Shown here: positions 60,636-64,000 of the stretch, one piece after another
How positions within the stretch are numbered: position 1 is the first letter of the stretch
Layout: each line of letters opens with the position of its first letter
Assembly (NCBI GenBank): GCA_009841255.1
Contig: VXMD01000049.1
Location: 1-64,000 of the forward strand
Direction of reading: 5' to 3'
Source: Candidatus Poribacteria bacterium
GTDB taxonomy: Bacteria > Poribacteria > WGA-4E > WGA-3G
Length of the DNA stretch: 64,000 bases
Program-made: the position numbers and the translations under genes
The notes under the pieces: model-generated
Databases searched by the model: none
What the model was told of the DNA's origin: nothing
The model's input: only the letters and a program-made list of their open reading frames with translations

Positions 60636-62312
60636 GGGTGTAACAGTCATAGGTTCCAACTCACCAGAGAACTCCATCATCAGAGACTCCGTTTCAATAT
60701 GCCTGAGTGTCTCTATCAACAACCGAGTATCAAAACCGATACGGATGCTTCCAGTACTGGACTCCACTGCTAACGTTTCATGCCTCTCATCTGGATCGGA
60801 ACCCCTCGGCGACATCCGAATCTGTTGTTCATCTATTTCCAAACAGACCGCAGGGCATTTCGGATCCAAGAACGGCGACATCCTCTGGATCGCACGCAAC
60901 ATCGGTTCTTTCTGCACAACTATCCGCATCTCAGGAGCCTCAGGAAAGACTTTTTCATATTTCGGATATTCGGCATCCACCAATCGTGCTGTTAACGTAG
61001 CACGCGCATCGGCGAAAAGAATCTGGTTCGCAACGCGTGAAATCCGGACCTCCGAGGAATCAGCAAACGTTCGTTCAATGCCTTTGACGGCTTTGAGCGG
61101 GACAATAAATCCATCGTTATCCTCAGACAACCTGAAGGGTTCGCACTGAGCAACGGCAATCTGTTTACCGTCGCATCCAACGACCTCGGTTCTGTCCTCA
61201 AAGAGGTTAAAATAGAGTCCGTTTAGGAAGGTCCGCCGGACTTTCTCCGTGGATGCAGCAAATTCAGTTTTATGAAGGACAGACCGTAGGGTTTCTCCAT
61301 CAATCACCAAAGCTCCATCATCAACGGAAGGGAGTTGTGGGAATTCCTCATCAGCAAGCTCGACGATTTTGTAAAGGTCATTCCCACAAGTGATTTCAAC
61401 CCTGTCGTCTGTCGTCGTTGCCAAATCTATCGGTTTCTCAGCGGGCCACGCTTTAACGATATCCCGCAATGTTTGGGCAGGGAGGGTAATCGTTCCTTCC
61501 TCCTTAATTGTCCCTTCAACCCTCCTTCTGATGCCGATTTCGGTATCCGCCGCCATACACTCAATCGTGCTCCCCTCCGCATGGATGAGAACATTTGATG
61601 GCATAGGTGCGGTATCCTGCCCACTCGCGACACCCTGCAGCATCTGTAGAGAGGACAACAACTCATCTCTTTGAAAAGTTAATTTCATTCCAAAATCTCC
61701 ATTCAAACGTTTTTGGGAGCGATATCCGCTCACAATTGTGATGTCTAACGCTTCTGGAATCATGAACGCATATTTCTTTAACTGTTGCCTTGCACGACGG
61801 AGACGACTTTTAATCGTATTTTCCGACACACCTAAAAATTCACCCATCTCTGTGTATGTCATCCCTTCAAGATAATGAAGTGTGATGACTGTCCGATTGG
61901 TTTCTCTCAACTTCGCAAGGAGTTTTTCGACCAAGTCGCGTCGCGCTTCGGCAAAAGTTTTCTCGTATTCCGTCGCGATATACCGGGAATACACTTCTAT
62001 CTCTATTTCTGAGATGTCAGCGTCTTGTAGCGGTTCGGTGTGTCGATGGTTTCTTCGGAGCCAAGCGATACAGAGGCGATCCGCAATTACATAAAGCCAC
62101 CTTGAAAATCGTGCCGGATCTTCCAGAGTTCCCAATTTCTGATAGACTTGCAGGAAGGTTTCCTGCGTAATGTCCTCGGCGATATGGAAATCCCCAATTT
62201 TCCGCCATGCGAGTGTGTGAACCCGTTTCTGGTACTTTCTAACCAAACTCGCAAAGGCAGTTTCATCACCGGTGAGGATTCGTTGGATCAACACAGTATC
62301 GTCGTTTCTCAT
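60549..62312 (-). CDS. ECF sigma factor fused to a complete DNA polymerase III beta clamp
   Basis: A 587-residue protein. Residues 1-190 are an ECF sigma factor closely related to that at 47465-49162 (shared KYQKxVHxLAWRKIxDFH; region 4 GMTYTEMGEFLGVSENTIKSRL). From Met209 (61688) a full-length DnaN of about 370 residues follows: MKLTFQRDELLSSLQMLQGVASG start, LPAQTLRDIVKAWP, TEFAASTEKVRRTFLNGLYFN, YPKYEKVFPEAP and the clamp end HICLIMPMSL. GGAG lies 8 nt before the internal ATG. A 47-bp duplication extends and alters the last 14 residues. The upstream GGAG supports the ATG at 62312. Confidence 0.9.
   Translation of the reverse strand: MRNDDTVLIQRILTGDETAFASLVRKYQKRVHTLAWRKIGDFHIAEDITQETFLQVYQKLGTLEDPARFSRWLYVIADRLCIAWLRRNHRHTEPLQDADISEIEIEVYSRYIATEYEKTFAEARRDLVEKLLAKLRETNRTVITLHYLEGMTYTEMGEFLGVSENTIKSRLRRARQQLKKYAFMIPEALDITIVSGYRSQKRLNGDFGMKLTFQRDELLSSLQMLQGVASGQDTAPMPSNVLIHAEGSTIECMAADTEIGIRRRVEGTIKEEGTITLPAQTLRDIVKAWPAEKPIDLATTTDDRVEITCGNDLYKIVELADEEFPQLPSVDDGALVIDGETLRSVLHKTEFAASTEKVRRTFLNGLYFNLFEDRTEVVGCDGKQIAVAQCEPFRLSEDNDGFIVPLKAVKGIERTFADSSEVRISRVANQILFADARATLTARLVDAEYPKYEKVFPEAPEMRIVVQKEPMLRAIQRMSPFLDPKCPAVCLEIDEQQIRMSPRGSDPDERHETLAVESSTGSIRIGFDTRLLIETLRHIETESLMMEFSGELEPMTVTPLGEEGHICLIMPMSLDWVRKDISASSCR
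61688..61702 (-). promoter_or_regulatory. Internal ribosome-binding site at the sigma/beta-clamp junction
   Basis: GGAG, 8 nt, in-frame ATG (residue 209), exactly where a stand-alone DnaN would begin. Confidence 0.5.
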
Positions 62313-62359
62313 TAGACATCTCCAATAACGGTTATCTTTATTAAAGGAACTTATACAAC

Positions 62360-62388
62360 ATTATACCAGAGGCGTTCTTCTCTTGAAA
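62360..62388 (-). promoter_or_regulatory. Possible promoter of the sigma/beta-clamp gene
   Basis: Minus strand TTTCAA, 17 nt, TATAAT, about 50 nt before the start codon. Perfect -10, weak -35. Confidence 0.4.
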
Positions 62389-62412
62389 CATCTATTTCTT
62401 ATGAGGTTATTG

Positions 62413-64000
62413 CTATTTTGGAGCCTCGGATGCCGCGAATTGTAAGTGGTACAACCGAGCATAGAGTCTACCCTGAGCCAGCAACTCTTGATGCGTCCCT
62501 ATTTCCACAATTTTGCCGTTCTCCATGGCAAGAATCACATCAGCATTTAGCACGGTAGACAACCGGTGTGCGATCACAAAGGAAGTCCTTCCCTTCAGCA
62601 ATCGCTCTAAGGCCTCCGTAACGACCCGTTCCGTCTCCGAATCGAGTGCGGAAGTGGCTTCATCTAAAAGGAGAAGTTTCGGATTCCGAATCAGCACACG
62701 AGCAATAGCAATCCGTTGTCTTTCGCCGCCGGAGAGCCTGATACCCCGCTCGCCTATCTCCGTGGCGTAGCCATCTGTGAGTTGTGTGATAAATCCGTGG
62801 GCGTTTGCGGCTGTAGCGGCGGCAACGATATCCTTCTTGCTTACACTCTCTGGGTGTCGTGCCCCCATTTGGATGTTTTCCTCAATTGAACCCGAGAAGA
62901 GATAAGGATCTTGAAACACCGTGCCGATCTGGGAACGCAAGGCACTCAGATTGAGCGTTGCGATATCGTGTTCATCAACACAAATCTGTCCTTGGGTCGG
63001 GGTATAGAGACGCGGAATGAGGTTGAGAATTGTGCTTTTCCCTGCGCCACTGGGTCCCACAAGTGCCGCGATTTGACCCGGCTGCACCTCAAAACTGACG
63101 TTCTGCAGGACTTCCGAGGCTCCGTTATAGCTGAAGTGGACATCCTCAAACCGGACCTGTCCCTGCAAGTCAACAGCCTCAATACCATCAGTGGGTTCCG
63201 TTGGATTTTCGTCGAGGAACATAAAAACCCGTTTTGCCCCCTCGCTGGTTCTGAGGAGTGTTTGGTATTCATTTTGGGCTTGATACAGGGGGACGGTGAG
63301 TAGATTCAAATAACGATTTGCCATCCATAAAAACCCGAGGCTGATGTGTCCATCAAGCACCATTTTTCCACCGATAAAAAAGAAAAGCGGATTGCCCACC
63401 CAAGAAGCAAGACCACCGAGTGCTGTCAATCCTCCGATTAACCTTTGATGGACTTCTGCACGAATGAGGGTTTCTATGGAACGTCGGATGAGTCCCATAT
63501 CTCGCATCTCATGACCGAGAGATTTAATCTCCCGGGACCCCGCAATGCCTTCTTGGAGCCGTGACGAAATACTTTCTCTCTCCTGTAAGACCTGCTTTGA
63601 AGCGTTTTGGACAGGCCTTCGGAAGAGAACTGGGAGACCCACCACAGCGAGGGTAAACGGAATACTAAACAGACCCAACCATGGATTCACCCAGAACACA
63701 ACTGTCAGGGTAATGGCAAATTCAATTCCTGCAAGGATAATCCACCCGCTCGCCAAAATCCCTTCAGCAGCAGATGCCGTATCGGAATCGATGTAAGCCA
63801 TGATCTGTCCTGTTGTGTGGTCATCGTAAAAACGGCACGGTAAGAATCGCAGATGTTGGTAGACCTGTAGTTGCATGTCACGGCGGGTTTGACCTGTGAC
63901 CTTTGCGAAAAAATACGCGAATCCAATCGATGTGAGATAAGTGACGACCGCAATAGCCATCCATGTCCCAACAAGAATTGGCAGAAAATCGGCATCTTTC
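62413..64000 (-). CDS. ABC exporter, fused permease and ATPase (MsbA-like), N-terminus outside the window
   Basis: Partial: the frame is open to the window edge and the first membrane helices are missing. The visible part has at least four membrane helices, then the ATPase domain: Walker A GPSGAGKSTIL, Q-loop VFQDPYLFSG, signature LSGGERQRIAIAR, Walker B LLLLDEATSALDSE and switch IAHRLSTV. The type I exporter half-transporter fold, like MsbA or lipid A and peptide exporters, works as a homo- or heterodimer in the inner membrane. The C-terminus ends ASEAPK. The 100-nt gap to the sigma gene holds a promoter-like sequence. Confidence 0.92.
   Translation of the reverse strand, partial: KDADFLPILVGTWMAIAVVTYLTSIGFAYFFAKVTGQTRRDMQLQVYQHLRFLPCRFYDDHTTGQIMAYIDSDTASAAEGILASGWIILAGIEFAITLTVVFWVNPWLGLFSIPFTLAVVGLPVLFRRPVQNASKQVLQERESISSRLQEGIAGSREIKSLGHEMRDMGLIRRSIETLIRAEVHQRLIGGLTALGGLASWVGNPLFFFIGGKMVLDGHISLGFLWMANRYLNLLTVPLYQAQNEYQTLLRTSEGAKRVFMFLDENPTEPTDGIEAVDLQGQVRFEDVHFSYNGASEVLQNVSFEVQPGQIAALVGPSGAGKSTILNLIPRLYTPTQGQICVDEHDIATLNLSALRSQIGTVFQDPYLFSGSIEENIQMGARHPESVSKKDIVAAATAANAHGFITQLTDGYATEIGERGIRLSGGERQRIAIARVLIRNPKLLLLDEATSALDSETERVVTEALERLLKGRTSFVIAHRLSTVLNADVILAMENGKIVEIGTHQELLAQGRLYARLYHLQFAASEAPK

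Overview
The window looks like chromosomal DNA of an uncultured, moderate-GC Gram-negative bacterium. The gene mix resembles what I know of Candidatus Poribacteria and related lineages: several phytanoyl-CoA dioxygenase family proteins, sugar-phosphate isomerases, Gfo/Idh/MocA dehydrogenase, PmoA-like protein, tandem TolB-type propellers, DUF5916, and an ECF sigma family carrying C-terminal extensions. This is an inference from gene content; there is no rRNA or other marker gene here.

Layout. 1-17.7 kb is a catabolic region: isomerases, an FG-GAP protein, a sulfatase-like hydrolase, a YfcE-like phosphodiesterase, a Tat-exported molybdoenzyme, a toxin-antitoxin pair, a restriction-modification pair, a three-subunit CoxM/CoxS/CoxL molybdenum hydroxylase, a Gfo/Idh/MocA dehydrogenase and an HpaI-type aldolase. 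17.9-23.8 kb (+) holds four tandem secreted TolB-like propellers, a dioxygenase and an SDR. 24-29.8 kb is AT-rich accessory DNA with broken, duplicated and overlapping small genes. It starts with a DUF3179 gene in which an in-frame TGA replaces the first Cys of the CPLC motif and is followed by a SECIS-like hairpin. 30-35.7 kb (+) has an M42 peptidase, an aldo/keto reductase, two dioxygenase-like proteins with non-canonical metal motifs and a DUF433/DUF5615 module. 35.7-44.7 kb (-) is a complete F1Fo ATP synthase operon (Z, I, B, E, F, H, A, G, a DUF1992 gene, D, C). 44.9-64 kb (-) is a signalling and transport region.

The most unusual content is in the last part. Three ECF-type sigma factors are each fused in frame to a second protein: a repeat-rich helical domain, a truncated FtsZ GTPase domain, and a full-length DNA polymerase beta clamp. 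In each case the second part begins at an internal ATG preceded by a good Shine-Dalgarno sequence, so each gene may make both a fusion and a free partner. The helical domain has a neighbouring paralogue with a membrane anchor in place of the sigma domain. An ECF-type promoter motif (TGCACG, 17 nt, CGTC) stands upstream of the sigma fusion, the membrane-anchored paralogue and a STAS anti-anti-sigma gene. This suggests one autoregulated circuit.

A second window-wide feature is a dispersed repeat whose conserved end (GAACCGCAAGG, an AT-rich stretch, then ATG) supplies the ribosome-binding site of about ten unrelated genes, including atpA and atpD. Seven-base tandem repeats and REP-like hairpins are also scattered between genes. 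Several genes are frameshifted at or near homopolymer tracts, so some breaks may be sequencing errors.
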